Shown piece by piece: positions 44,091-54,355 of a stretch of DNA of 62,188 bases. Position 1 is the first letter of the stretch; every line of letters starts with the position of its first letter. The notes under the pieces were generated by a model. That model did no database searches. It saw only the letters and a program-made list of their open reading frames with translations, and was not told the DNA's origin. Source of the DNA: Marichromatium bheemlicum (lineage in GTDB: Bacteria; Pseudomonadota; Gammaproteobacteria; Chromatiales; Chromatiaceae); contig NZ_JAAXKX010000019.1 of the NCBI RefSeq assembly GCF_012276755.1, forward strand, positions 1 to 62,188. Reading direction: 5' to 3'. Position numbers and translations under genes: made by a program.

Positions 44091-45077
44091 TCAGTCCTTA
44101 TCGCAATCACAGCCACCCCTGGCGAGCAGCGACAGCGTGCGTGCCAGTGCGTCCTCAAGGATCGCGCGCGCGCGCGCCGTCGAGCGGTAGAGCGAGGCGT
44201 GCAGCAGCACGTTCTCGCTGCTGCGGCTCTCGCACTCGGCACCATAGCGCTCGAAGGCCGCCAGCGCCAGGATCAGGTCGACGAGGTGGCGCGGACACTC
44301 GCAGCGGGTGCGCGAGGCGGCGGCGATCTCGATCAGCTCGGCATCGGAATAGCGCCGCGGCGGCGGATCACGTTCGAGCTCGGGATCAAGGCTGGCCTGC
44401 AGCCCCGCGCCGAGCTGCAGCGACAGACAGCTGCGCGCCAGCTCCGCGGTCGACACCGGCGCCCGCCTGGCCGTCATCCCCAACGCCTCGAGCCGGTTGA
44501 GGGTAGCGCCGTTGGAGAAGACGTAGACGACCAGGGTGCGCGCGCCACCGGCGTGGGCACGCAGCCGTTGCAGGTCGTCGAGCTGATCGAGGTGCAGGGT
44601 CGGCTGCTCGACCACCAACACGTCCGGACAGGCGGCCAAGGGCTCGGCGAGGAAGGCCATGGTGCTCTCGAAGGCGCGCTCGAGCACCACCTCCTCGGGC
44701 AGTCCACCCTCGAGCCGCAGCCGCTCGCCGAGGGCCGCACCGATGACCATCAGCCGGCAGGGCGGATGAGCCACCGGGACCGGTTCGAGCAAGCCGGTCT
44801 GATGCAAGCGCTCGCGCAACTGCCCGAGGTCGAGATGCGCCACACTGCCGATGGCGTCGCCACGATCGACCAACCGCTTGATCAGCGTCAAGCGGGCGAC
44901 ATCGGCGGTACTGTAGAGCCTCACCCCAGAGCGTGAACGTGCCGGATTGGCCACCGCGTAACGCCGCTCCCAGACCCGCAACGTCTCGGCCGGCACCCCT
45001 GTCAACTGCGAGACCGAGCCGATGCGAAACCGCTGCTCTTCAACCTGCTCATCGTGCGTTGTCAACCGCCCCTCCAT
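44091..45077 (-). CDS. MerR-type transcriptional regulator with long C-terminal domain
   Basis: A 328-residue DNA-binding protein. Residues about 18-85 form a MerR winged helix (FRIGSVSQLTGVPAETLRVWERRY, then the RLYS segment). The rest is longer than classic MerR. It has a Rossmann-like stretch (LMVIGAALGERL, DVLVVEQPTLH) and a helical end with Cys pairs (TRCECPRH and GCDCDKD). The layout recalls CarH/LitR-type regulators, but the cobalamin-binding signature is not evident, so the ligand is unknown. It is divergent from potF and 180 bases upstream of hisHF on the same strand; either could be its target. Confidence 0.75.
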   Translation of the reverse strand: MEGRLTTHDEQVEEQRFRIGSVSQLTGVPAETLRVWERRYAVANPARSRSGVRLYSTADVARLTLIKRLVDRGDAIGSVAHLDLGQLRERLHQTGLLEPVPVAHPPCRLMVIGAALGERLRLEGGLPEEVVLERAFESTMAFLAEPLAACPDVLVVEQPTLHLDQLDDLQRLRAHAGGARTLVVYVFSNGATLNRLEALGMTARRAPVSTAELARSCLSLQLGAGLQASLDPELERDPPPRRYSDAELIEIAAASRTRCECPRHLVDLILALAAFERYGAECESRSSENVLLHASLYRSTARARAILEDALARTLSLLARGGCDCDKD

Positions 45078-45234
45078 TGATGTCGTCTATCGCGGTGCAT
45101 GATACGGCCTCACCGCCCTGACCCGCCGCGCCACCTTTCGCCACTCGGGTAATGCGGGCAGGCCCACGAATGCAGTAGGATTGCGCGCTCGAAGACCGCC
45201 ATCATCACCGCATCCATCAACCTTCTCACCATTC

Positions 45235-46344
45235 ATGGGGACCGCGCACGTGCGTAAGCTCGCCAACCTCATCCTGTCGCTGTCGCTCTGGGCCGTCGCG
45301 CCCCTCGGCCACGCCGAGGAGCAGGTCCATCTCTACAATTGGAACGACTACTTCGCCGAGGACACCCTCGAGACCTTCGAGGCCGGCACCGGCATCCGCC
45401 CGGTGCTCGATCTCTACGACGCCAACGAGATCCTCGAGGCCAAGCTGCTCGCCGGCAGCAGCGGCTACGACCTGATCTTCCCGACCGCGCGCCCCTTCGC
45501 CGCGCGTCACATCCGTGCCGAACTCTACCTGCCGCTCGACAAGTCGCAGCTGCCCGGGCTGGAACGACTCGACCCGACGATCATGGCCAGTCTCGCCGAG
45601 ATCGACCCCGACAACGCCCACCTCGTCCCCTATATGTGGGGGACCTCGGGACTCGGGATCAATCGTGGTAAGGTCCGCGAGATCCTCGGCGACCAGGTCC
45701 CGCTCGACACCTGGGCGTTGGTCTTCGACCCGCAGATCGCCGCCAAGCTCGCCGGCTGTGGCATCGCCCTGCTCGACGACCCGACCGAGGTCTTCTCCGC
45801 CGCGCTGGCCTATCTCGGCAAGGATCCCAACAGCCTCGAGCGTGCCGACCTCGACGCCGCCGCCGAGCTGATCAAGGCGATCCATCCCTATATCCGTTAC
45901 TTCCACTCCTCGCAGTACATCAGCGATCTGGCCAACGGCGACCTGTGCCTCGCCCACGGCTACTCGGGTGACGTACTGCAGGCCCAGGAACGCGCCGCCG
46001 AGGCCGACAAGGGCGTCGAGGTGATCTATCGCATCCCCCGCGAGGGTGCGGCGATGTGGACCGACGTGATGGCGATCCCGCGCGATGCACCCAACCCCGA
46101 GGCCGCGCACGCCTTCATCGCCCACCTGCTGCAACCGGCGGTGATCGCCGCGGTCTCCGATTACGTCTACTATGCCAACCCCAACCTCGCGGCCACGCCG
46201 CTGGTCGACGCCGCGCTGCGCGACGACCCGGGCATCTACCCGCCGGCCGAGGTCAAGGCGCGGCTGTTCGTCCCCAACCAGCGCAGCGATCGCCAGATCC
46301 GCGACCTCAACCGCCGCTGGACCCGACTCAAGGCCAACCACTGA
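45235..46344 (+). CDS. potF: Polyamine ABC transporter substrate-binding protein
   Basis: A periplasmic binding protein of the PotD/PotF family (369 residues) with a signal peptide ending near GHA-EEQ. Typical segments are VHLYNWNDYFAEDTLETFEAGTG (shown here only in part), SGYDLIFPTA, VPYMWGTSGLGIN and CLAHGYSGD. ATG 45235 was used; GTG 45250, which has GGGGA 8 bases upstream and gives a neat signal peptide, is an equally good start. It begins a four-gene operon. Putrescine is the PotF ligand in E. coli, but specificity cannot be read here. Confidence 0.92.
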   Translation: MGTAHVRKLANLILSLSLWAVAPLGHAEEQVHLYNWNDYFAEDTLETFEAGTGIRPVLDLYDANEILEAKLLAGSSGYDLIFPTARPFAARHIRAELYLPLDKSQLPGLERLDPTIMASLAEIDPDNAHLVPYMWGTSGLGINRGKVREILGDQVPLDTWALVFDPQIAAKLAGCGIALLDDPTEVFSAALAYLGKDPNSLERADLDAAAELIKAIHPYIRYFHSSQYISDLANGDLCLAHGYSGDVLQAQERAAEADKGVEVIYRIPREGAAMWTDVMAIPRDAPNPEAAHAFIAHLLQPAVIAAVSDYVYYANPNLAATPLVDAALRDDPGIYPPAEVKARLFVPNQRSDRQIRDLNRRWTRLKANH

Positions 46345-46345
46345 C

Positions 46346-47500
46346 GTGAGCGAACGCAACTCGTCCATGCCCATCGCCCTCGACCGTCGTAACCTCGACA
46401 CTTGGCAAGACCCCAAGGCCACGCCCTATGTGCGCATCGAACGGGTCAGCAAACGCTTCGGCGAGCACCACGCCGTCGAGGACCTGAGCCTCGACATCTT
46501 CAAGGGCGAGTTCTTCTCGCTGCTCGGCAGCTCGGGGTGCGGCAAGTCGACCCTGCTGCGGATGCTCGCCGGGCTCGAATACCCGACCACCGGGCGGATC
46601 TACATCGACGGGGTCGATGTCACCGACGTGCCGCCCTACTCGCGCCCGGTCAACATGATGTTCCAGTCCTATGCGCTGTTCCCGCACATGACGGTGGCGC
46701 AGAACATCGAGTTCGGGCTCAAGCAGGAGCGACTCGGGCGCGGCGAGCGCGCCGAGCGGGTCGACGAGATGCTCGAGCTGTTGCGCATCGCCGAACTGCG
46801 CCGACGCAAGCCCGAGCAGCTCTCCGGCGGCCAGCGCCAGCGCGTGGCGCTAGCGCGCAGCCTCGCCAAGCACCCCAAGCTGCTGCTGCTCGACGAGCCG
46901 CTTGGGGCACTCGACAAGCGCCTGCGCGAGAACACCCAGTTCGAGCTGGTCAACCTCCAGGAGCGACTCGGCATCACCTTCATCACCGTCACCCACGATC
47001 AGGAGGAGGCGATGACCATGTCGACCCGGATCGCGGTGATGGACGCCGGTCAGATCATGCAGGTCGACACCCCGACGGCGATCTACGAGTACCCCTCGTG
47101 CCGCTTCGTCGCCGAGTTCATCGGCTCGATCAACCAGTTCGAGGGCAAGGTGGTCGAGAGCGACGGCGACCAGCTGCTGATCGAGACCCGACTGGGCCGG
47201 CCGATGCGGGTGCGCAACTTCCACCCGCTCGCCCTCGGCACCCCGGTGACGGTGGCGGTGCGCCCGGAGAAGATGCGACTGTGTCTCGACTATCGCGAGG
47301 ACGGCGTCAACCAGCTCCGCGGCGTGGTCGAGGACATCGCCTATCTCGGCGACGTCTCCATCTACCGGCTGCGCGTCGAGGGCCAGCGCGTCGAGATGAC
47401 CCTGACCAACACCCAGCCGCGCACCGAGCAGGTGCTGACCTGGGACCAGGAGGTCGCCATCGAGTGGTCGCCCACCAGCGCGGTGGTGCTAACCGAATAG
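46346..47500 (+). CDS. potG: Polyamine ABC transporter ATP-binding protein
   Basis: A 384-residue ABC ATPase with a C-terminal TOBE domain. Walker A is GSSGCGKST, the signature LSGGQRQR, Walker B LLLLDEP and the switch His is in VTHDQEEAMT. GTG 46346 lies one base after the potF stop; ATG 46367 is an alternative. It powers import together with the two permeases that follow. It is the PotA/PotG type, and the PotG name follows from the adjacent PotF-like gene. Confidence 0.93.
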   Translation: MSERNSSMPIALDRRNLDTWQDPKATPYVRIERVSKRFGEHHAVEDLSLDIFKGEFFSLLGSSGCGKSTLLRMLAGLEYPTTGRIYIDGVDVTDVPPYSRPVNMMFQSYALFPHMTVAQNIEFGLKQERLGRGERAERVDEMLELLRIAELRRRKPEQLSGGQRQRVALARSLAKHPKLLLLDEPLGALDKRLRENTQFELVNLQERLGITFITVTHDQEEAMTMSTRIAVMDAGQIMQVDTPTAIYEYPSCRFVAEFIGSINQFEGKVVESDGDQLLIETRLGRPMRVRNFHPLALGTPVTVAVRPEKMRLCLDYREDGVNQLRGVVEDIAYLGDVSIYRLRVEGQRVEMTLTNTQPRTEQVLTWDQEVAIEWSPTSAVVLTE

Positions 47501-47644
47501 CCCGACGCGAGCCCCGCGCCACGCCCCGTACCCGCCCGCGCCGCACCAGCCCGGGCGGGTGCAGGCGTTGCGCCGCACCGCCCCGAGGCCCCAGCAACGC
47601 CAGCGCCCCTGGCCCAACCCGCTCAGTAACCCCGACACACCGCG

Positions 47645-48562
47645 ATGCCCGCACCTCAAGACAACCCACCCGTGCGCCGCCAGCGCCTCAGCCGCGTCGT
47701 CAACATCGGCCTGCCCTATCTGTGGCTCGGCGTGTTCTTCCTACTGCCGCTGCTGATCGTGCTGCAGATCAGCGTCGCCGAGCCACGGCTCGGCCAGCCG
47801 CCTTACACGCCGTTGTGGGAGTGGCTCGAATCGGGCGTGCTGCAGATCCAGGTCAACCTGCAGAACTTCATGCTGGTGTGGGAAGACAGCATCTATCTGA
47901 TCGCCTTCCTCAACTCGCTGTGGGTGGCGCTAGTCTGCACCCTGCTCTGTCTGTTGATCGGCTATCCGATGGCCTATGCCATCGCCACCGCCCCGCAGCG
48001 CTGGCGCATCCCGCTGCTGATGCTGGTGATCCTGCCGTTCTGGACCTCGTTCCTGATCCGCGTCTATGCCTGGATCGGCATCCTCAAGACCAACGGCCTG
48101 CTCAACCACCTGCTGCTCGCGCTCGGGGTGATCGACACCCCGCTCAACATCCTCCACACCCAGACCGCGGTCTATGTCGGGGTGGTCTATTCCTATCTGC
48201 CGTTCATGATCCTGCCGCTCTACGCCAACCTCTCGCGCCTCGACCCGACCCTGCTTGAGGCCGCCGCCGATCTCGGCTGCCGGCCACTGCGCGCCTTCGT
48301 GCGCGTCACCCTACCGCTGTCGCTCGCCGGCATCGTCGCCGGCAGCATGCTGGTGTTCATCCCGGTGGTCGGCGAGTTCGTCATCCCCGACCTGCTCGGC
48401 GGCCCGGAGACGCTGATGGTCGGCAAACTGCTGTGGACCGAGTTCTTCGGCAACAAGGACTGGCCGCTCGCCGCCGCCCTGGCGATCGTGCTGCTAGGGC
48501 TGTTGGTGGTGCCCTTCGTGTTGATGCAGCGCCTCGAGCGACGCATGGAGGAGACATCATGA
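47645..48562 (+). CDS. potH: Polyamine ABC transporter permease
   Basis: A 305-residue inner-membrane permease with six predicted helices. The ATPase-docking EAA loop reads EAAADLGCRPLRAFVRVTLPLS, and the preceding LPFMILPLYANL is typical of the PotB/PotH family. It lies 144 bases after potG; that gap has no recognisable gene. Its stop overlaps the start of the next permease. Confidence 0.93.
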   Translation: MPAPQDNPPVRRQRLSRVVNIGLPYLWLGVFFLLPLLIVLQISVAEPRLGQPPYTPLWEWLESGVLQIQVNLQNFMLVWEDSIYLIAFLNSLWVALVCTLLCLLIGYPMAYAIATAPQRWRIPLLMLVILPFWTSFLIRVYAWIGILKTNGLLNHLLLALGVIDTPLNILHTQTAVYVGVVYSYLPFMILPLYANLSRLDPTLLEAAADLGCRPLRAFVRVTLPLSLAGIVAGSMLVFIPVVGEFVIPDLLGGPETLMVGKLLWTEFFGNKDWPLAAALAIVLLGLLVVPFVLMQRLERRMEETS

Positions 48563-49374
48563 GACGCCGTCGCTGGCCCCTGCTCAGCCTGCTCGCCTTC
48601 GGCTACGCCTTTCTCTACGTGCCGATCCTGTTGCTGATCGTCTACTCCTTCAACGAGTCGCGACTGGTGACGGTGTGGTCGGGCTTCTCGATCAAGTGGT
48701 ATCGCGAGCTGCTGCACAACCAGCAGCTGCTCGAGGCGGCCTGGTTGAGCGTGCGCATCGCCGCGGTCAACGCCACCCTGGCGGTGGTGCTCGGCACCCT
48801 CGCGGCCAACGCCCTGGTGCGCCACGGCCGCTTCCGCGGCCGCAACGCCTTCGAGCTGCTGCTCACCGCGCCGCTGGTGATGCCCGACGTCATCATCGGT
48901 CTGTCGATGCTGCTGCTGTTCGTGGCCATGCAGCACGGCCTCGGCTGGCCCGACGGGCGCGGTTTCACCACCATCGCCATCGCCCACATCACCTTCTCCA
49001 CCGCCTATGTCGCGGTGGTGGTGCGCACCCGTCTGGCGCAGATGGACGCCTCGCTCGAGGAGGCGGCGATGGACCTCGGCGCGCGCCCGCTCACCGTCTA
49101 TCTGCGCATCACCCTGCCGCTGATCGCCCCGGCGCTGCTCTCGGGCTGGCTGCTCGCCTTCACCCTCTCGCTCGATGACCTGGTGATCGCCAGCTTCGTC
49201 TCCGGCCCCGGCTCGACCACCCTGCCGATGGTCGTCTACTCGAGCGTACGCATGGGCGTCTCGCCGCAAATCAACGCCCTCGCCACCCTGATCGTGGCCG
49301 TCGTCACCCTGGCGGTGATCATCGCCGGGGTGACCTCGTTACACGGCCCGCGCGCGGCGCGACGACGGCGCTGA
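48559..49374 (+). CDS. potI: Polyamine ABC transporter permease
   Basis: A 271-residue permease of the PotC/PotI type with six helices. Its EAA loop is EEAAMDLGARPLTVYLRITLP, and SLDDLVIASFVSGPG near the C-terminus is characteristic. The ATG overlaps the potH stop (ATGA), and GGAG precedes it. It completes the transporter. Confidence 0.93.
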   Translation: MRRRRWPLLSLLAFGYAFLYVPILLLIVYSFNESRLVTVWSGFSIKWYRELLHNQQLLEAAWLSVRIAAVNATLAVVLGTLAANALVRHGRFRGRNAFELLLTAPLVMPDVIIGLSMLLLFVAMQHGLGWPDGRGFTTIAIAHITFSTAYVAVVVRTRLAQMDASLEEAAMDLGARPLTVYLRITLPLIAPALLSGWLLAFTLSLDDLVIASFVSGPGSTTLPMVVYSSVRMGVSPQINALATLIVAVVTLAVIIAGVTSLHGPRAARRRR

Positions 49375-49483
49375 TCACGCACGGCTTGTCGACGGCGGGG
49401 GCCTGGCGGTAAGATCCGCCGCCCCGCCCCGGGCCGCGCATCCCGCCCTGCCCCCGGCGTGTTGCGTTTCAAGTGGTGACGTG

Positions 49484-50290
49484 ATGCGTCTGATCAGCTT
49501 CGACCCCTTCCGCACCCTCGGGATCCCCGGGGTGACGCACCTCAAACCCGAGGAGATGCTGCGCCGGCGCGCCGAGGTCGCCGCCGCCGACTGGGTACTG
49601 TTCCCCGAGCAGTGGCAACTCGACGCCCTGCTCTACGCGCTCAAGGTCCGGGTCTTCCCGAGCCCGCAGAGCTATCTGCTCGGCCAGGACAAGGTGCGTT
49701 TTACCCGTACCCTCTCGGCCCTCTGTCCCGAGCACCTGCCCGAGACCCTGATCCTGCCGGCCACCGCCGAGGCGATGCAGCAACTCCTCGACACCCTCAC
49801 CTTCCCGCTGGTGGTCAAGTTACCGCGCAGCTCCATGGGGTTGGGCGTGCACCGCATCGAGCACCGCCGCGCGCTCAGCACCCTACTGCCGACGTTGCCG
49901 CTGCTCTATGCCCAGGAGTATCTCGATATCGATCGCGACCTGCGCGTGGTCTGGGTCGGCGACGAGGTGCTCTGCGCCTACTGGCGCCGCGATGGCGACG
50001 GATTCCATCACAACGTTGCGCGCGGCGGTCGGATCGACTTCGACGGCGTCCCCGCAGCACCGCTCGAGCTGGTCACCCGAGTGGCGCGACACCTCGGCAT
50101 CGACCACGGCGGCTTCGATCTCGCCGAGGTCGCCGGACACTGGTACCTGATCGAACTCAACACCCGTTTCGGCAATGCCGGGCTACGCGAGCACGGCATC
50201 GATCTCAGCGCCCACATCCTCGCCTATCTACAGTCCCAGTCTTCCCCGGACGACAACCCCGACCACCCGCCACTACAGGCCGCAGGCTGA
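49484..50290 (+). CDS. ATP-grasp family protein (RimK-like)
   Basis: A 268-residue protein of the ATP-grasp superfamily. The nucleotide-binding strand and Lys appear as FPLVVKLPRSSMGLGV, then YAQEYLDIDRDLRVVWVG, and the metal-binding end as WYLIELNTRFGNAG. This is the RimK/GshB-like plan, which makes an amide or peptide bond via an acyl phosphate. The N-terminal third, with a DWVLFPEQWQ segment, is not familiar. It is a single gene 109 bases after potI and 116 before the chemoreceptor, so the substrates remain unknown. ATG 49484 is preferred to the GTG directly before it. Confidence 0.78.
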   Translation: MRLISFDPFRTLGIPGVTHLKPEEMLRRRAEVAAADWVLFPEQWQLDALLYALKVRVFPSPQSYLLGQDKVRFTRTLSALCPEHLPETLILPATAEAMQQLLDTLTFPLVVKLPRSSMGLGVHRIEHRRALSTLLPTLPLLYAQEYLDIDRDLRVVWVGDEVLCAYWRRDGDGFHHNVARGGRIDFDGVPAAPLELVTRVARHLGIDHGGFDLAEVAGHWYLIELNTRFGNAGLREHGIDLSAHILAYLQSQSSPDDNPDHPPLQAAG

Positions 50291-50365
50291 ACCACGACAC
50301 GACACCTCACCATGATCAGCGTGGCCATGGCGCCTGAATGACCACGCCATCGGGGACGGACTGCC

Positions 50366-50371
50366 TATAAT
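50366..50371 (+). promoter_or_regulatory. Candidate -10 box of the chemoreceptor gene
   Basis: A perfect TATAAT lies 35 bases before the start codon, with TG four bases upstream of the hexamer. No good -35 is visible at 16-18 bases and no sigma-28 pattern was seen. Confidence 0.4.
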
Positions 50372-50406
50372 CGATAGGTCCGCCAACATCCACGCAGGAG
50401 CACCAG

Positions 50407-52578
50407 ATGCCCAAGCCGCGCCGCCGCACTTCAATTAGGACCCTATTGGTCGTACTGCTCGTCATCAGTGTCGGGGCCCTGGCCATCCTCGGCGGAACCA
50501 TCCTGTTCGCCAACAACGCGATGCGCGACAACCGCGCCGAACTCGTCGAGCTGTCCCAGACCCAGGGGCATTACGGCGCCATCCTCGGTGCCCTGCAGGC
50601 GCTGCTCAGTCGGCAGACCAGCATCCTCGCCAGCGAGGATGCCGCACAGCTCAAGAGTCTGACCCCAAGAAATCCGATCGAGCGCCAGCTCGACGCCGGC
50701 ATCAGCGCATTGCGCGAGGCGGTGGCCGATGCCGACACCGCAGACCGTCATCTCCAGGCACTGGAGACGGCACTAGCGACCCTGCTAGCCACCGATGACC
50801 GGGTCGCCGCCGAGATGCTCCGCATCCATCAGCTACGCGCTCGACTCGCCACCACCGGGACCGATCTCGACCAGGCCTTCACCGTGCTGCAATCGCACAT
50901 CGCCGAGCTGGCCGAGGAGCTGACCTTCCGCAACACCAGCGCCCAGATCGCGCTCACCCGCGCGCTGCGCACCACCACGGCAGACGACACCACCGCGCTG
51001 CGCGAGGCCGCGGCACAGTTACTCGACGAGCAGGTGCGCAACGCCACCCGACTCGGCAACGAGCTGCAGATCCAGACCGCCCAGCTCGCCTCGCTCGCCG
51101 GGCTGCTCGCCACCGCCGAGCACCACGACACCCTGATGAGCCTACACGACAACCGTCTCGCCCCGGCCATCGCGCGGCTCGGGGTCAGTCTCGATGAGTT
51201 ACGTGCACTGCTCGACGACACCGACACCCAACGCATTGGCGCCGAGCTGGCGCAGGACCTCACCGACCTCACCCATCGACTCGACGGTGAGCAGGACTCG
51301 CTGCTGACACAACGGGCGGCGCTGTTGCGGGCGCGTCGCCACCAGACCCAGGCGCTCGCCGATCAACGCGCGGCCACCGCCACCATGCACGAGGCGCTGC
51401 TGGCGCTGGAACAGAGCACCACCAAGGCTCAGCAGGCGGTATTCAGCGGCAGCGACGCGGATATGCGCCAGATCGCCGGAACCACCTTGGCAATCAACCT
51501 GATTGCGATCGTCCTGGTCATCGGGATCGGCGTGGCCATCCTGCGCTCGGTGCTACGCCCACTGCATGGCGCAATCGCGGCGATGCGCGACATCGGCGAG
51601 GGCGAGGGTGATCTCACCCGCCGTCTCGCCCCCTCACCGATCAGCGAGATCGATCAGCTCGCCGCCGCCTTCAACCACTTCGCCGAGAAGATGCGCGCCC
51701 TGATCGCCGAGGTCGCCACCGCCAGTGGCTCGACCCTCTCCCACACCCAGCAGGCGGCGACCATCGCCCACCGTATCAGCGACCACGCCGACACCCACCA
51801 TGCCGAGGCCGATCAGGTCGCCGAGGCGTTGAGCCAGCTCTCGAGCAGCACCGATCAGATCGCCAATGGCAGTGAACGCGCCGCCAGCGCCGCCGAACAG
51901 GTCCAGCAAAAGGCAACTGCCGGGCGCGAGATCGTCGGCGACTCCCGTCAGGCCGTCGAACAACTGGCCGCCGAGGTCGCAGGCATGGCCGAGCAACTCC
52001 GCCAGCTCGATGCCGATACCCGCAACGTCGATCAGGTGCTGACGGTGATCCACGCCATCGCCGAACAGACCAACCTGCTCGCACTCAATGCCGCCATCGA
52101 GGCGGCACGCGCCGGCGATGCCGGACGCGGCTTCGCGGTGGTGGCCAGCGAGGTCCACACTCTGGCCAACCGCACTCAGGCATCGACCAGTGAGATCAGC
52201 ACCATCCTCGAGCGTCTGCGTGGTGATGCCCAGCATCTCGCCGAGGACGTCACCAACAGCGAGGCCCGCGCCGAGGGCGCGGTCGAGCGCACCCTCACCG
52301 CCGCCACCCACTTCGACGAGATCGCCGACCTGATCGACACCATCCGCGCCCAGAGCGGTGAGATCGCCGCCGCGGTCACCGAGCAATCGGCGGCCACCAC
52401 CCAACTCGACGGCCAGGCCCGCAGCATCAGCGAGAGCGCCTCGCAGATGCGCGACGGGGCCCGCGATGCGGCCCAGATCAGCCGTGATCTCTCGGCCCTG
52501 GCCGAGGGCCTGGCTCAGGCGGTCGCACGGTTTCGCATCGACGCCGACACCTCCGACCCGACCTCGACACCGGGATGA
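50407..52578 (+). CDS. Methyl-accepting chemotaxis protein
   Basis: A 723-residue chemoreceptor. A membrane helix (about 10-35) is followed by a long, mostly helical periplasmic sensor (to about 355), a second helix (about 358-380), a HAMP domain ([18 protein letters not shown]) and a signalling coiled coil. The hairpin tip is intact: [19 protein letters not shown] with [11 protein letters not shown]. The sensor has no recognisable Cache or 4-helix signature and is unusually long, so the ligand is unknown. AGGAG lies before the ATG. No other che genes are near. Confidence 0.94.
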   Translation: MPKPRRRTSIRTLLVVLLVISVGALAILGGTILFANNAMRDNRAELVELSQTQGHYGAILGALQALLSRQTSILASEDAAQLKSLTPRNPIERQLDAGISALREAVADADTADRHLQALETALATLLATDDRVAAEMLRIHQLRARLATTGTDLDQAFTVLQSHIAELAEELTFRNTSAQIALTRALRTTTADDTTALREAAAQLLDEQVRNATRLGNELQIQTAQLASLAGLLATAEHHDTLMSLHDNRLAPAIARLGVSLDELRALLDDTDTQRIGAELAQDLTDLTHRLDGEQDSLLTQRAALLRARRHQTQALADQRAATATMHEALLALEQSTTKAQQAVFSGSDADMRQIAGTTLAINLIAIVLVIGIGVAILRSVLRPLHGAIAAMRDIGEGEGDLTRRLAPSPISEIDQLAAAFNHFAEKMRALIAEVATASGSTLSHTQQAATIAHRISDHADTHHAEADQVAEALSQLSSSTDQIANGSERAASAAEQVQQKATAGREIVGDSRQAVEQLAAEVAGMAEQLRQLDADTRNVDQVLTVIHAIAEQTNLLALNAAIEAARAGDAGRGFAVVASEVHTLANRTQASTSEISTILERLRGDAQHLAEDVTNSEARAEGAVERTLTAATHFDEIADLIDTIRAQSGEIAAAVTEQSAATTQLDGQARSISESASQMRDGARDAAQISRDLSALAEGLAQAVARFRIDADTSDPTSTPG

Positions 52579-52781
52579 TCTGTCGCAACCAATCGACGAA
52601 TCCGCCTTCTAAGGGGACGAGGGTTTGGGCATGCTGAGTCTCGGCGGCGTATCCCGATCCCTCGTCACCGGGACCGCCGACACGCCGCCCGGGTAACGCG
52701 GGCGCGACCTCGTCGCGATCGCGGCAGCAACGACGGGGCGTCGAACCGACGCCCGTACCGTCCGCCACCGACACAGAGATC

Positions 52782-53714
52782 ATGACCCATCACTGCTCAC
52801 GTCCCCGTCCAACCCGCTGGCTGGCGGGCGCCCTGCTCGCGCTCGTGACGAGCCTGCTCGCCCCCGCAGCGAGCGCCGTCGAGACCGCGCGCGACCACGA
52901 CTGCCTGCGCTGTCACGCCATGTCGACCCTCGCCTATCGCGAGCCCGACAGCGGCGAGATCCGCAGCCTCGCGCTCGACCCCCAGCAGCTCGATCACTCG
53001 GTACACGCCGAACTCGCCTGCAGCGACTGTCACGCCCGTGGCTATGGCCGCTATCCGCACCGCGCCCGGCTCACCGACGAGCAGCTCGGCTGCGTCGAGT
53101 GTCACGCCGACGACCCGGCCGACGCCACCTACCGGCTCGACCGCATCGCCGAGGAGTTCGACGCCAGCGTCCACGCCACCTCCGATCACCACAAGCTGCG
53201 CCAGTTCGACTGTCACAGCTGTCACGACCCGCACGGCTTCCGTGCCTCCCAGGTCGGCGACGACCTCGGCGCCATCGTGCGTCGCGACAACCAGACCTGT
53301 CTCGACTGCCACCACCGGGTGACCGACCCGCTGCGCGGCTCGCACGCCTGGCTGCCGCAGCGCGACGCCCACTGGGCGGCGGTGCGCTGTATCGACTGCC
53401 ACACCCCGAGCACGCCCCAGGCCAGTCACCAGATCCTCGCCGCCGCCGACAGCAGCAAGCGCTGCGTGGCCTGTCACAGCCGCGACTCACGGCTGCGCGA
53501 GGGGCTCTATCGCTACCGCCTCGCCCAGGACCAGGCCGAGCACGGCTGGCTGGCGAGCCTGGTGCGTAACGACGCCTATATCGTCGGCATGAGCCGCAGC
53601 CCGCTGCTCGACGCCCTGAGCCTCACCATCCTCGCGTTGGTGGCACTGGTCATCGCACTGCACGGCTATGGCCGTTACCGCCTCGCCCGCCGCCGCAAGG
53701 AGAACGACCGATGA
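52782..53714 (+). CDS. Membrane-anchored heptaheme cytochrome c
   Basis: A 310-residue periplasmic multiheme cytochrome. A signal peptide ends near ASA-VET. Seven CxxCH sites start at about residues 41, 80, 104, 144, 173, 203 and 228, with many extra His for bis-His ligation. A single membrane helix near residues 278-295 anchors the C-terminus. It is not NapC-like (anchor at the other end) and not obviously a known reductase, so electron transfer from a membrane quinone route to a partner is the likely role. It overlaps the cytochrome b gene by 4 bases (ATGA). Confidence 0.88.
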   Translation: MTHHCSRPRPTRWLAGALLALVTSLLAPAASAVETARDHDCLRCHAMSTLAYREPDSGEIRSLALDPQQLDHSVHAELACSDCHARGYGRYPHRARLTDEQLGCVECHADDPADATYRLDRIAEEFDASVHATSDHHKLRQFDCHSCHDPHGFRASQVGDDLGAIVRRDNQTCLDCHHRVTDPLRGSHAWLPQRDAHWAAVRCIDCHTPSTPQASHQILAAADSSKRCVACHSRDSRLREGLYRYRLAQDQAEHGWLASLVRNDAYIVGMSRSPLLDALSLTILALVALVIALHGYGRYRLARRRKENDR

Positions 53715-54355
53715 GCACATCCCCACTCTACCCACTGTGGCTGAGGGTCTGGCACTGGTATAACGCGGCGCTGTTCCTGGCGCTGGTGGTCAGCGGCGTG
53801 AGCATGCACTACGCCGGCACCGCCTGGTTGCTTGGCTTCAACCAGGCGGTGGCGATCCACAACGTCTCCGGGTCACTGCTCGCGCTCGGCTGGATCGCCT
53901 TCGTCCTCGCCAACCTCAAGAGTGACAACGGCCGTCACTACCTACCCCGACCGCGCGGGCTGGTGCGGGACCTCTGGGTGCAGGCGCGTTACTACGCCTA
54001 CGGCATCTTCCGTGACGAACCCCACCCCTTCCACGCCGGGCCGGCGGCCAAGTTCAACGTGCTCCAGCAACTGAGCTATCTCGGCGCCATGTACCTGCTG
54101 ATGCCGCTCTTGATCCTCAGCGGTCTGGGCTTCCTGTTCTCACCGCAGCTGCCCGAGACCCTGCTGGGCATCAGCAGCCTGTGGCTGGTAGCGATGACCC
54201 ATGTGCTCACCAGCTATCTGCTGGTGCTCTTCCTGCTCGTGCACGTCTACATCATCACCATCGGCGACAGCCTCACCGCCAACCTGCGCGCCATGCTCAC
54301 CGGTGAGCACGGCACCTCCGACGACACCCAAGAGACCGATCGGCACGCGTCATGA
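53711..54355 (+). CDS. Di-heme cytochrome b membrane subunit
   Basis: A 214-residue integral membrane protein of the cytochrome b561/Ni-Fe hydrogenase b-type fold, with four to five helices. Candidate heme ligands are the His in RVWHWYNAALF, SMHYAG, IHNVSGS and the pair in HVLTSYLLVLFLLVHVY. Such subunits oxidise or reduce quinones and pass electrons to periplasmic partners. It overlaps both neighbours by 4 bases, so the three products very likely form one complex. Confidence 0.88.
   Translation: MSTSPLYPLWLRVWHWYNAALFLALVVSGVSMHYAGTAWLLGFNQAVAIHNVSGSLLALGWIAFVLANLKSDNGRHYLPRPRGLVRDLWVQARYYAYGIFRDEPHPFHAGPAAKFNVLQQLSYLGAMYLLMPLLILSGLGFLFSPQLPETLLGISSLWLVAMTHVLTSYLLVLFLLVHVYIITIGDSLTANLRAMLTGEHGTSDDTQETDRHAS

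Noticed and set aside
49405-49420. GGCGG/CCGCC hairpin after potI as a terminator
   Set aside because: Only a 5-base stem with no T run in very GC-rich DNA; not distinguishable from chance.
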